Shown: piece after piece, positions 37,194-47,282 of the stretch
Layout of the letters: each line of letters opens with the position of its first letter
Numbering within the stretch: the first letter of the stretch is position 1
Program-made: the position numbers and the translations under genes
Notes under the pieces: generated by a model
What the model was told of the DNA's origin: nothing
Databases searched by the model: none
Seen by the model: only the letters and a program-made list of their open reading frames with translations
Assembly: GCF_000355695.1 (NCBI RefSeq)
Contig: NC_020891.1
Coordinates: 2,356,001 to 2,420,000 of the forward strand
Length of the DNA: 64,000 nt
Direction: 5' to 3'
Source of the DNA: Clavibacter nebraskensis NCPPB 2581
GTDB taxonomy: Bacteria; Actinomycetota; Actinomycetes; Actinomycetales; Microbacteriaceae

Positions 37194-37533
37194 GGTGGTC
37201 CTCTCGGTGGTGCGGGTGCCGGTGCTGTCCGGTGGTGGTGCGGATGCGTTCGTGCGGGGAGTCGGGGATGCGGTGCCCGGCGGATGACGCGCGGGTGCGC
37301 GCGCCGACCCGGTCGAGCGGACGCGCCAGGGCCTCCGGACGGGATGCCTCACGGGAGGCGTGCACGGGACGACGTCCCCGCGTGCAGTGCGGGACGCCGA
37401 CGACGGCCGATGGCCGCGTCCCTGCAGCACCTCGACGCTAGGCGGCCGGGCCGGGGCGTGTCGAACCGGGCCGTAACACGGGGACACCCCGCACCGGCCG
37501 TGCGATGTGGCAGGGTCGGCCACGGAGGTGCCC
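37194..37533. promoter_or_regulatory. metQ upstream region with candidate promoter and long leader
   Basis: This 340-bp gap separates divergent genes. On the minus strand TTCGAC (37460-37465) and TAGCGT (37435-37440), 19 nt apart, resemble a promoter and would give a leader of about 240 nt before metQ. I cannot recognise a SAM riboswitch, a T-box or a convincing leader peptide in it. Toward the right end the plus strand has a GGAGG ribosome-binding site for the gene at 37534. Confidence 0.4.
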
Positions 37534-38397
37534 ATGCACGAGGAGGACGACGACCTCTCCGCGCTCCCCGTCGAGGAGCTCCGGCGGCGTGTCTACGCGC
37601 AGGGGGCCGACGGGGGCGACTAGCGGTGGATCCGCGCGGCCGCCGAGCTCGCCCGCCGCGAGCGCGCGTCCCGGCCGGCCGCGGACGACGGCGCTCGGGG
37701 ATCCGACGACGACGACCGGACGGACGCCTCGGCGTCGCCGGCGGCCGCAGCGGGCGACACGACCCCAGACGACGCCGACGCGCCTTCCGCGCCGCCCCGC
37801 CGATCCCGTCGCGTCCTCCTCGGGGTCGCCGCCGCTCTCGCGGTCGGCCTCGCCGCGGGAGGCGCGGTCGGCGCGTCGCTCGGCAGCGGATCCGCCGACA
37901 CGACCTCCGCCGACGGCACGCCGCGCCCCGGCGCCGACGCGCCCCCGGCCGCAGCCGGATCCTCCCCCGCCCCCGCGGCGAGCGCCGACGGCACCGCGCT
38001 CCTCGGCCCCGACTCCACGTCCGACCAGCGCAGCCGCCCGGTCGGCACGATCTTCGACGGCCCGCAGGAGGACGGCGACCGGCCGCCCAAGGCGGTCCGC
38101 GCGGACGTCGACGCCACCTCGACCCGCGCGGTGCAGACGAGCGTCGGCCTGTACGCCGGGCTCTCCGTCACCGGCGACCTGTGCCTGCTCGTCTTCCCGA
38201 GCGGCGGCGCGGGCGTCGTCACGTGCGCGTCGCCCGACCGGGTCGCGTCCGACGGCCTCCGCATCGCGTGGACGACCGAGTTCCCGTCGCGCAACCGCGA
38301 CGGCTCGACCGGCATGATCACGGGCGACGTCACGGCGACCTGGTCGGGCGACGACCTCATCACGCTCACCACGCCGGACCGCATCCTCGCGTACTGA
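37534..38397 (+). pseudogene. Membrane-anchored secreted protein interrupted by an amber codon
   Basis: An intact 288-codon frame except for one TAG at codon 30 (37621-37623). The frame would encode an N-terminal cytosolic part (SALPVEELRRRVYAQGAD), then RWIRAAAELARRERAS. A transmembrane helix follows at about 91-113 (VLLGVAAALAVGLAAGGAVG), then a Pro/Ala/Ser-rich linker and a C-terminal domain of about 90 residues with two cysteines (GDLCLLVF, VVTCASP). The paralogue at 38460 has GAG where this copy has TAG (NDERWIRAAAEL), so a single G-to-T change explains the stop. Start ATG behind GGAGG. Either a recent pseudogene, a base-call error or read-through. Function unknown. Confidence 0.75.
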
Positions 38398-38459
38398 GTC
38401 TGCCGCGCCGGACCGCGCGGGCGGTGTGGGAGGGTCGACGCGGCGAAGGGGACACCGCC

Positions 38460-38681
38460 ATGGACGCACGCATGCCGGGATCCGGCGACGGCCTCACCGC
38501 GCTCCCGCTCGACGCGCTCCGGCAGCTCGTCTACGCGCAGGGCGCCGACGAGAACGACGAGCGGTGGATCCGCGCAGCGGCCGAGCTGACCCGCCGCGAG
38601 CGCGCGTCCTCCCCCGCGGAGGGGGGACAGCCCGGCTCCGGCGTCGCGTCGTGCGCCCCGCCCGCGCAGCTCGCCTGCTGA
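38460..38681 (+). CDS. Truncated paralogue of the preceding gene
   Basis: A 73-aa frame. Residues about 12-49 closely match the N-terminus of the preceding gene (LTALPLDALRQLVYAQGAD, then DERWIRAAAELTRRERAS). It then ends in an unrelated short tail with two cysteines, lacking the transmembrane and external domains. The sequence just upstream (GTGGGAGGGTCG before the start) also resembles that of the first copy, so the duplication included the promoter region. AAGGGG lies ahead of the ATG. It could be a remnant or a small cytosolic protein in its own right. Confidence 0.55.
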   Translation: MDARMPGSGDGLTALPLDALRQLVYAQGADENDERWIRAAAELTRRERASSPAEGGQPGSGVASCAPPAQLAC

Positions 38682-38693
38682 CCGCCCGGCGGA

Positions 38694-40511
<1,818 letters not shown>

Positions 40512-40523
40512 CGCACGAGCCTA
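40512..40523 (-). promoter_or_regulatory. Leaderless-type -10 element of the ABC-F gene
   Basis: Minus-strand TAGGCT (40518-40523), then CGTGCG, then the GTG start; no ribosome-binding site can fit. Confidence 0.5.
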
Positions 40524-40657
40524 GGTGACCCCCGCCCGGGGAATACCTGCGGGGTGCCCGCCGTTGGTCCCCATCGTGACCCGTGAGGGCCGCGCGCTCG
40601 ACGGGGAGCGACCCGCCCCGCCGCCGCGCGGGGACCAGCCCACCGCGAGGAGCGCGC

Positions 40658-41953
40658 ATGACGACCACCGGCACCGACACCGCATCGACCCCCGTCGCGT
40701 CCGCGAGCACCGCACCTGCCGCCTCGCCGGTCCGCCGCGAGTCCGCCGCCGGCCTCCTCGTCTACGCGCTGACGCTGCTCGTGCTCGTCGCATCCGGCGC
40801 CGCGCCCTCGCCGCTCTACCCCGTGTACCAGGAGGAGTGGGCGCTGCCGCCCGTGGTGCTCACGATCGTGTTCGCCGTCTACGTCGCCGGCCTCCTCGCG
40901 ACGCTGCTCACGGCCGGCCGGCTCTCCGACCACATCGGGCGTCGCCCCGTGATCCTCGGCGCCCTCGCCGTCTCCACCGCCGCGATGCTCGTGTTCGCCT
41001 TCGCGCACGACGGGTTCGCGCTCGTGATCGCCCGCATCCTCCAGGGGCTCGCCATCGGCCTGGCGACGGGCGCGCTCGGCGCGGGCATGATCGACCACCA
41101 GCCCACCCGCCGCTCCGGCCTCGCCGCGTTCCTCAACGGCGTCGTGCCGCCCGCGGCACTCACGGTGGGCGCGCTCGGCAGCGGCTTCCTCGTGGCCTAC
41201 GGACCCGCGCCGGAGGAGACCGTGTTCGTCGTGCTCGCCGCGCTCATGGTCGTCGCGGGCGTCGCCGTCGCGTTCGTGCCCGAGCGCCAGCCGCGCCGCG
41301 CGGGCGCGCTCCGCTCGCTCGTGCCGTCGGTCGCCGTGCCGCGCGCGGCGCGCGCCGTGTTCACCGCGGTCGTCGGCGGCATGATCGCGAGCTGGGCGCT
41401 CGGCGGCATGTTCCTCGCCTTCATCGGATCCGTGCTCGGCACCACGTTCGGCCTGCACAGCGCCGCGCTCACGGGCACGGCGATCGCCCTGTTCACCGGC
41501 ACGGGCGCGATCACCGGCATCGTGATCCGCACCCGCGACGCCCGCCGCAGCCTCATCGTCGGCGTGGTGGCGCTCGTGCTCGGGCCGGTCGGCCTCGGCG
41601 CCGCGATCTGGACCGCGTCGCTCCCCCTCTTCGGCGTCGCCGCGGTGATCGGCGGCGTCGGCTTCGGCGCGGGCTTCCAGGCCGGTCTCCGGCTCGTGCT
41701 CGCCGAGGCGCCCGTCGACCAGCGCGCGAGCCTCCTCTCCTCCGTCTACGTCGCGAGCTACCTCGCCTTCGGCGTGCCGAGCATCGTCGCGGGCGTGTTC
41801 GTCGAGGCGGACGGGCTGCCGATCGTGCTCACGGTCTACGGCGCGTTCGTCGCGGCGAGCGCCCTCGTCGCCCTCGTGCTGCAGCTCACCGGGCGCCGCA
41901 CGCGCCGGGCGGAGCGCATCGCCGACGCCCTCGACGCCGCTGCCGTGTCCTGA
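40658..41953 (+). CDS. Major facilitator superfamily transporter
   Basis: A 431-aa transporter with twelve hydrophobic helices. The loop 2-3 motif is present as GRLSDHIGRRPVILG, and helix 4 carries ARILQGLAIGLATG, typical of drug/H+ antiporter-like MFS members. The N-terminal 35 residues are Thr/Ala/Ser-rich and cytosolic. GAGGAG lies ahead of the ATG. The substrate cannot be told; it may be an efflux pump. Divergent from the ABC-F gene. Confidence 0.88.
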   Translation: MTTTGTDTASTPVASASTAPAASPVRRESAAGLLVYALTLLVLVASGAAPSPLYPVYQEEWALPPVVLTIVFAVYVAGLLATLLTAGRLSDHIGRRPVILGALAVSTAAMLVFAFAHDGFALVIARILQGLAIGLATGALGAGMIDHQPTRRSGLAAFLNGVVPPAALTVGALGSGFLVAYGPAPEETVFVVLAALMVVAGVAVAFVPERQPRRAGALRSLVPSVAVPRAARAVFTAVVGGMIASWALGGMFLAFIGSVLGTTFGLHSAALTGTAIALFTGTGAITGIVIRTRDARRSLIVGVVALVLGPVGLGAAIWTASLPLFGVAAVIGGVGFGAGFQAGLRLVLAEAPVDQRASLLSSVYVASYLAFGVPSIVAGVFVEADGLPIVLTVYGAFVAASALVALVLQLTGRRTRRAERIADALDAAAVS

Positions 41954-42118
41954 CGGCCACCCCGGGCAGGGGGCCGAACGGCGCCGCCGGGCGGGTCCGC
42001 GGGCGGGCCGGTCCGGGGTAGCATCGGGGCGCCGAGCGGCCCACTCCACCTCGTCCGCCGCCCGTGCCCTCCTGGCTGACGCCCCGTCCGGCCGCCCGCG
42101 AATCGAAGGAAGACCCTC

Positions 42119-42289
42119 ATGGCATTCATCGTCGTCCTGCTCGTCCTCTGGCTGATCCTCACGGTGGTCGGCTTCGCCATCAAGGGCCTCATCTGGCTCG
42201 GCATCATCGGCATCATCCTGATCCTCGGCACCATCGTGCTCGGCAGCCTCCGCCGCCGCTACAACTCCGCGAAGACCCCGAAGGCGTAG
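42119..42289 (+). CDS. Very small membrane protein (56 aa)
   Basis: The frame from ATG 42119 encodes 56 residues: two hydrophobic helices (about 3-19, FIVVLLVLWLILTVVGF, and about 24-43) and a basic tail (LRRRYNSAKTPKA). A TAGCAT hexamer lies about 95 nt upstream and GAAGGA ahead of the start. Such short double-helix proteins with a basic end are common in Microbacteriaceae as hypothetical proteins. Not recognised; possibly a membrane-stress or phage-shock-like peptide, but that is speculation. Confidence 0.65.
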   Translation: MAFIVVLLVLWLILTVVGFAIKGLIWLGIIGIILILGTIVLGSLRRRYNSAKTPKA

Positions 42290-42426
42290 CACCCGCCCGC
42301 TCCGGGGCCCCGGACGACGACGGGCTATCCTCGTCTCGGACCGCGGGACCGCCACGTGCAGGTCGCCGTCCGCAGGGGGCCCGCCGGCCGCTCCTGTCCG
42401 CACGCGCTGCACGTCCCGGAGAGACC

Positions 42427-44148
42427 ATGATGCGAACGCCCCCGCACGCCCGCGCCCCGCGCACCGACGGCCGGCCGGACAGGGCGTCGCTCCTCGTGTT
42501 CCTCGCGGCCCTCATCGGGATCGGCGTGCTCAGCGCGCTGTGGGCGGTCACGACGCCGCTCGGCGCGAGCCCGGACGAGCCGGCGCACATGAACAAGGCG
42601 GCCTCCGTGGTCCGCGGCCAGTTCCTCGGCGACGTGACCGACGACCCGCAGGTGCGCACGGTCCAGGTGCCCGCGGGTGTCGCGTACTCGGACCCCTCGG
42701 CGTGCGCACGGCACGACGGCGACAGGACGGCGGACTGCGCGCCCGGATTCCCCGCCGGCGACGCGGCCGACCGCATCGTCTCCACCGAGACGAGCGCCGG
42801 CCTCTACGACCCCGTCTACTACCTCCTCGTCGGCTGGCCGACGCTCATCTGGGGCGGCAGCACCACGGCAGTCTTCGGGATGCGCCTCGTGAGCGCGCTC
42901 CTCTGCACCCTGCTCGCCGCGGGAGCGCTGGCGTACCTCGCGCGCCTGCCGCGCCCTGTCCTCCCCGTGCTCGCCACCTTCGCGGCGCTCACGCCCATGA
43001 CGCACTCGCTGTTCGGATCCGTGAACCCCAACGCCTTCGAGATCGCGGCGACCGCGGCGTTCGCGGCCGCCTACGTCTCGGGCCTCGTGCGCGGCGGGCC
43101 CGTGGGCTGGCGCACCGCGGCCTTCCTGGCGGTCACCGGCGGGCTGCTCGTGCACGCGCGCGGCCTCTCGCCCATGTGGCTCGGCGTCGTCGTGGTGGCG
43201 GGAGCCTGCCTCGTCGGGTGGTCCCGCTCCTGGGCGTACCTCCGCCGGCCGCAGGTGCTCACGGCGGTGGGCGTCGTGGCGGCATCGACCGTGCTCGCGA
43301 TCGTCTGGATCCTGCGCACCGGCTCGCTCGCGGCCGTCGGCGTCTACGAGCGCGCGGGCACCAGCTTCGGCGAGGGCCTCGTGATCATGCTCGAGCGCAC
43401 CTTCGACTACGCCCGCGACATGGTCGGCAACTTCGGCTGGCTCGACACCGCCATCCCGTCGTACGCGGTCTTCCCCTACTTCGTGGGCTGGGGCGTCATC
43501 GTCGCGGCGGCCCTCATGATCCCGTCCGCGAAGGGTGGGCGACGCGCGGTCGTCGTCGCCCTCGTCGGCTTCGTGCTCCTGCCGGCGCTCGTGCAGGCGT
43601 CGTCGGTGACGAAGTCCGGGTTCGTGTGGCAGGGCCGCTACGACCTGCCCGCGTACCTGCTGCTGATCATGGTCGCGGCCGTGGTCGCCGCGCCCGCGTT
43701 CGACCGGGTCCCCGCCCTCGTGCGCCGGCGGATCCTGGTGCTCGTCGCGGTCGTCCACGCCGCGGCCGCGTTCGTGGGCCTCATGACCTTCCTGCGCCGC
43801 AACTCCGTGGGCCTCAGCGCGTCGTGGTCCGACCTGGTGCTGCGGCCCCGCTGGTCGCCGCCCGTCGTGGGCGTCGAGCCGTGGATCCTCGCCATCGCCG
43901 CGGGGTCCGTGGTCGCGGGCGCCGCGCTGCTCCTCGCCGTGCTGGCCGCCCGACGCGACGCCCCGGCCGAGGCCGCGCTCGACGCCGGACCCCGCGGGCT
44001 CCCGGGCGTGGGCCTGCCGACCGCCCCCGACCCGGGCCGCGGAATCGTGTCCGCGTCCGCCGAGGCGCGCGCCGACGCCGATCCCGTCCCGGTCCCGGAG
44101 GCGCACGCGACGACCCGCACGACCGCCGACGGGACGCGCGACGCATGA
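42427..44148 (+). CDS. DUF2142 family polytopic membrane protein
   Basis: A 573-aa membrane protein of the DUF2142 family, related in layout to GT-C glycosyltransferases. After the first helix it has the signature TPLGASPDEPAHMNKAASVVRGQ, whose acidic DEP motif is positioned like a GT-C catalytic Asp. About eleven helices follow, with FGSVNPNAFEIAA and KSGFVWQGRYDLPAYLL. The C-terminal 60 residues are a Pro/Ala/Asp-rich tail. Its stop overlaps the GtrA start (ATGA), pointing to a joint role in lipid-linked sugar transfer to the envelope. Confidence 0.85.
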   Translation: MMRTPPHARAPRTDGRPDRASLLVFLAALIGIGVLSALWAVTTPLGASPDEPAHMNKAASVVRGQFLGDVTDDPQVRTVQVPAGVAYSDPSACARHDGDRTADCAPGFPAGDAADRIVSTETSAGLYDPVYYLLVGWPTLIWGGSTTAVFGMRLVSALLCTLLAAGALAYLARLPRPVLPVLATFAALTPMTHSLFGSVNPNAFEIAATAAFAAAYVSGLVRGGPVGWRTAAFLAVTGGLLVHARGLSPMWLGVVVVAGACLVGWSRSWAYLRRPQVLTAVGVVAASTVLAIVWILRTGSLAAVGVYERAGTSFGEGLVIMLERTFDYARDMVGNFGWLDTAIPSYAVFPYFVGWGVIVAAALMIPSAKGGRRAVVVALVGFVLLPALVQASSVTKSGFVWQGRYDLPAYLLLIMVAAVVAAPAFDRVPALVRRRILVLVAVVHAAAAFVGLMTFLRRNSVGLSASWSDLVLRPRWSPPVVGVEPWILAIAAGSVVAGAALLLAVLAARRDAPAEAALDAGPRGLPGVGLPTAPDPGRGIVSASAEARADADPVPVPEAHATTRTTADGTRDA

Positions 44149-44642
44149 GCACCGGGATCCCCGGCCGCCTCGCGCGCTTCCGCTCCGGTCGCCTCTACGG
44201 GCCGTTCGTCTACCTCGCGGTGGGCGGAGCGGCCTTCGTCGTCGACCTCGGCCTGCTCATCGTCGGCCGCGACCTCCTCGGCTGGCCGCTGGCCGCCGCG
44301 AGCGCGACCTCGTTCTGGGCGGGCCTCGTCGTCAGCTACGTGATGCAGCGCTTCCTGACGTTCCGCGACCAGCGCTCGGACTGGCACAGCCTCTGGAAGT
44401 ACGGGGTGCTCGTGGCGGTGAACTCGCTCGCGACCGTGCTGGTCATCGAGCTGTTCGACCGCATCGGCCTCGGCTACATCGTCGGCAAGTTCGTGTCGAC
44501 GGCGCTCACGACCCTCTGGAACTACGCGGCCTACAGGTTCTGGGTGTTCGCGGACCGCTCGGGGGACGCGGCGGGGGTCGGCGCGTCGGGCGACGCCGGC
44601 GATGCGGACGACCCGCGCCCCTCGGATCCCGCCGCCGGCTGA
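44145..44642 (+). CDS. GtrA-family membrane protein
   Basis: A 165-aa protein with four helices of the GtrA family, proposed to flip or handle polyprenyl-phosphate-linked sugars. Motifs: FVYLAVGGAAFVVDLGLL at the start, FWAGLVVSYVMQRFLTFRD, and the conserved end TTLWNYAAYRFWVF. The final 30 residues are Gly/Ala/Asp-rich and overlap, on the other strand, the tail of the DUF2304 gene by 112 bp. Coupled to the DUF2142 gene by an ATGA overlap. Confidence 0.88.
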   Translation: MSTGIPGRLARFRSGRLYGPFVYLAVGGAAFVVDLGLLIVGRDLLGWPLAAASATSFWAGLVVSYVMQRFLTFRDQRSDWHSLWKYGVLVAVNSLATVLVIELFDRIGLGYIVGKFVSTALTTLWNYAAYRFWVFADRSGDAAGVGASGDAGDADDPRPSDPAAG

Positions 44643-45040
44643 TCCCGCTCGGCGGGCGACGCGGGCGTCGCGTCCGCGCGGCCGGCCCGCGCCTCCTGCT
44701 CGAGGTCGCGCAGGCGCAGGTCCGTCATGGCGCTCTCCTCCGCGAGGCGGCGCACCTTGTCCTCCAGGTCCGTCAGCTCGGCGCTGAACTGCACGCAGAC
44801 CAGGAAGATCACGACGATGCTCGCGAAGAACGCGAGGTTGAGCGGCTCCTGCACGCCGAGGAACCGGGCGGCGCCCGAGAGCAGCGGCGGGAAGACGCTG
44901 ATGACGAGCGCGACGATGCCCGCGACCAGCCACCACACGGCATGGCGCTCCCGGAGGCGGCGCCGACGGAGGCGCTCGATCACGACGCCCACGGCGAGGA
45001 GCGCCGCGACGAGGGTGAAGACGTAGCTGGTGGGGTTCAC
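44531..45040 (-). CDS. DUF2304 domain protein
   Basis: A 169-aa membrane protein of the DUF2304 family: three hydrophobic helices (about 4-20, 36-55 and 66-88), then a coiled-coil stretch (AELTDLEDKVRRLAEE) and a low-complexity Ala/Ser/Pro tail of about 50 residues. The family is typically next to a GT2 dolichyl/polyprenyl-phosphate mannosyltransferase-like gene, as here, and may serve as its membrane partner. The GTG start overlaps the GT2 stop (GTGA). The tail is encoded opposite the GtrA 3' end. Confidence 0.85.
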   Translation of the reverse strand: MNPTSYVFTLVAALLAVGVVIERLRRRRLRERHAVWWLVAGIVALVISVFPPLLSGAARFLGVQEPLNLAFFASIVVIFLVCVQFSAELTDLEDKVRRLAEESAMTDLRLRDLEQEARAGRADATPASPAERDQPAAGSEGRGSSASPASPDAPTPAASPERSANTQNL

Positions 45041-45771
45041 GCGGTGACCGCCTTGACGGGTCGGCTGATGGGACGGATGAGGGCGATCACGAGCGCCATG
45101 CCCGCGCGCGCCAGGTAGATGGCGGCCTTCGCCGGGTTGTGCGAGGCGACGCCGCCGGCGCGGGGCCGCATGGAGACGGGGACCTGCTCGATGGTGAGGC
45201 CGTGACGGGCCGCGATGACCAGCGACTCGACGGTGTCGCCGAGGTACTCGGCCGGGTAGTTCTCCGCGAACAGCGCCACGGCGCGGGGGCCGGATCCGCG
45301 GTAGCCGGAGGTCGTGTCGGTGAGCGGCGTGCGCGCGATGCGGCTGAGGGTGAAGCTCAGGAACCTCATCGCCCACTTGCGCGGACCGGAGACCTCGTAG
45401 TCGCCCTCCCCGGCGAAACGCGCGCCGATGACGACGTCCTTGCGCTCGAGCGCGGCGAGCAGCTGCGGCACGCTCTCCGGGTTGTGCTGGCCGTCCGAGT
45501 CGATCTGGATGACGTTGTCGAAGCCGTGGCGCTGCGCGTAGCGGAACCCGGCGCGCATCGCGCCGCCGACGCCGAGGTTGAACGGCAGCTCGAGGACGCG
45601 GGCCCCCGCGGCCTGGGCGACCTCGACCGTGCGGTCCTTGGATCCGTCGCTCACCACCAGGCAGGCGATGCCGGGGAGCGTGTCGAGGACCTCCCGCACC
45701 ACCTGGCCCACCGCCTCCTCCTCGTTGTACGCGGGCATGACGATGAGGGTCGTGCTCAGGCTGGCGGGCAT
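45037..45771 (-). CDS. GT2 polyprenyl-phosphate sugar transferase (DPM1-like)
   Basis: A 244-aa glycosyltransferase. The N-terminus has the family-2 start TLIVMPAYNEEEAVGQVV, VVSDGSKDRT, and the metal-binding IDSDGQHNPES. LTDTTSGYRGSGPRAV and GDTVESLVIAARHGL follow. No strong membrane helix except a hydrophobic stretch near the end. It probably makes polyprenyl-phosphate-linked mannose or glucose that the DUF2142-type GT-C protein could use. Coupled to the DUF2304 gene. Confidence 0.9.
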   Translation of the reverse strand: MPASLSTTLIVMPAYNEEEAVGQVVREVLDTLPGIACLVVSDGSKDRTVEVAQAAGARVLELPFNLGVGGAMRAGFRYAQRHGFDNVIQIDSDGQHNPESVPQLLAALERKDVVIGARFAGEGDYEVSGPRKWAMRFLSFTLSRIARTPLTDTTSGYRGSGPRAVALFAENYPAEYLGDTVESLVIAARHGLTIEQVPVSMRPRAGGVASHNPAKAAIYLARAGMALVIALIRPISRPVKAVTA

Positions 45772-45820
45772 GCTGAGAGGGTAGCAAGCCGCCGCCGAGC
45801 GCCGGCGCGGGATCGCCGGG

Positions 45821-46252
45821 TCAGCCGAGGGACGCCACCCACTCGCTCGTGCCGTCGTCGAAGGCCTGCTGCTTCCAGATGGGGACGCGCTGCTTGACCT
45901 CGTCCACCAGCAGGCCGCACGCGGCGAAGGCGTCGGCGCGGTGCGCGGAGGAGACGGCGCAGGTGAGCGCGACGTCGCCGATGCCGAGCCGGCCGATGCG
46001 GTGCTCGACCGCGATCCGCACGCCGGGGTGGCGCGCCGACACGTCGAGCGCGACCTGGCGGATCGCCTGGCGGGCGGCCGGATGCGCGGAGTAGTCGAGC
46101 CAGAGGACGCCGCGGCCGTCGTCGTGGTCGCGCACGACGCCCTCGAAGGTCACGACGGCGCCCGCGTCGTCGGCGCGCACGGCGTCGGCGCAGTCCTCGA
46201 CGCGGATCGCGCCGCCCGCGATGCGCGCGAAGAGCACGCGGTCGGCGGTCAC
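45821..46252 (-). CDS. moaE: Molybdopterin synthase catalytic subunit
   Basis: A 143-aa MoaE. It has TFEGVVRDHDDGRGVLWLDYSAH, IAVEHRIGRLGIGDVAL and the conserved C-terminal LVDEVKQRVPIWKQQAFDDG with the catalytic lysines. With MoaD it inserts sulfur into precursor Z; moaD is not in the window. GTG start overlapping the stop of the MogA-like gene. Last gene of the moeA-moaC-mogA-moaE operon. Confidence 0.94.
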   Translation of the reverse strand: MTADRVLFARIAGGAIRVEDCADAVRADDAGAVVTFEGVVRDHDDGRGVLWLDYSAHPAARQAIRQVALDVSARHPGVRIAVEHRIGRLGIGDVALTCAVSSAHRADAFAACGLLVDEVKQRVPIWKQQAFDDGTSEWVASLG

Positions 46253-46788
46253 GACGCGCTCCCGGCGGCGGGTGCCGCGTCGGCGTCCGGGTCGGTCGCG
46301 GGGTGCACGGCTCCGCGGGCCTGCTCGAGCACGTGGTCGAGGATCCCGTCGAGGAGGCCGAGGCCGTCGCGCACGCCGCCCGGCGAGCCCGGGAGGTTCA
46401 TGACGAAGGCGCCGCCCGCGAGCCCGGCGTGCCCGCGCGTGAGCACCGCGGTGGGCGTGTGCGCGACGCCGATGCGGCGGGCCTCCTCGATGATCCCGGG
46501 GATCTCGAGGTCGAGCAGCGGCGCCGTCGCCTCCGGCGTGCGGTCGGTGGGGGTGATGCCCGTGCCGCCCGTGGTGAGGATCACGCGCGCGCCGCCCGCG
46601 ACGGCCTCGGCGAGCGCGGCCGCGACCCCGGACCCGTCGGCGCGCACGACCGGCGCGCCCACCACGAACCCGCGCTCGGCGAGCCACGCGGCGATGACGG
46701 GACCCGTGCGATCCTCGTACTCCCCCGCCGCGGCGCGCGTGGAGGCGACGATCACGACCGCCCGGCCGCGCGGATCCGCCGCGGTCAT
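46249..46788 (-). CDS. MogA/MoaB-type molybdopterin adenylyltransferase
   Basis: A 179-aa protein of the MoCF_biosynth family: VIVASTRAAAGEYEDRTGPVI, then LTTGGTGITPTDRTPEAT, the nucleotide/molybdopterin-binding core, and NLPGSPGGVRDGL. It should adenylylate molybdopterin before metal insertion. The C-terminal 25 residues are a variable tail. ATG overlaps the moaC stop (ATGA) and its stop overlaps moaE. Confidence 0.92.
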   Translation of the reverse strand: MTAADPRGRAVVIVASTRAAAGEYEDRTGPVIAAWLAERGFVVGAPVVRADGSGVAAALAEAVAGGARVILTTGGTGITPTDRTPEATAPLLDLEIPGIIEEARRIGVAHTPTAVLTRGHAGLAGGAFVMNLPGSPGGVRDGLGLLDGILDHVLEQARGAVHPATDPDADAAPAAGSAS

Positions 46789-47282
46789 GCCCGCTCCCAG
46801 TCGCCGGACTTGCCGCCCTGCTTCTCGCGCACGAGCACGTCGGTGATCACGGCCCGCGCGTCCACCGCCTTGACCATGTCGTAGAGCGTGAGCGCGGCGA
46901 CCGAGGCCGCGGTGAGCGCCTCCATCTCGACGCCCGTGACGCCCGTGGTGCTCACGTCCGCGACCACGGTGAGCCGGTCGTCGGCCCCCGTGATGTCGAT
47001 CTCGATGCGGCCGAGCGGCAGCGGGTGGCACAGCGGGATGAGATCCGACGTCCGCTTCGCCGCCATGATCCCCGCGATGCGGGCCGTGCCGACCGCCTCG
47101 CCCTTGGGGAGGTCGCCCGCGATGACGGACGCGACCACGTCGGGCCGGGTCACGAGCACGGCCTGCGCGACGGCGCGGCGCTTCGTGACGGCCTTGTCGG
47201 TGACGTCGACCATGTGCGCGGATCCGTCCTGCCGCAGGTGGGTGAGGGACGGCGCGGCGGCGCTCGTGGCGGGATCAGTCAT
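46785..47282 (-). CDS. moaC: Cyclic pyranopterin monophosphate synthase
   Basis: A 165-aa MoaC catalysing the second half of precursor Z formation. Motifs: HMVDVTDKAVTKRRAVA, GTARIAGIMAAKRTSDLIPLCHPLPL (core LIPLCHPLPL) and GVEMEALTAASVAALTLYDM with the catalytic residues. It overlaps the end of moeA by 8 nt. No moaA is visible nearby, so the first enzyme is encoded elsewhere. Confidence 0.95.
   Translation of the reverse strand: MTDPATSAAAPSLTHLRQDGSAHMVDVTDKAVTKRRAVAQAVLVTRPDVVASVIAGDLPKGEAVGTARIAGIMAAKRTSDLIPLCHPLPLGRIEIDITGADDRLTVVADVSTTGVTGVEMEALTAASVAALTLYDMVKAVDARAVITDVLVREKQGGKSGDWERA

Noticed and set aside
37194-37365. A histidine-rich short frame in the metQ leader that looked like an attenuator peptide
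   Set aside because: The His codons come from a CACC repeat around the metQ start, and no terminator/antiterminator pair is visible.
37194-37440. SAM riboswitch upstream of metQ
   Set aside because: I could not recognise the conserved core of SAM-I or SAM-IV; only a covariance search could exclude it.
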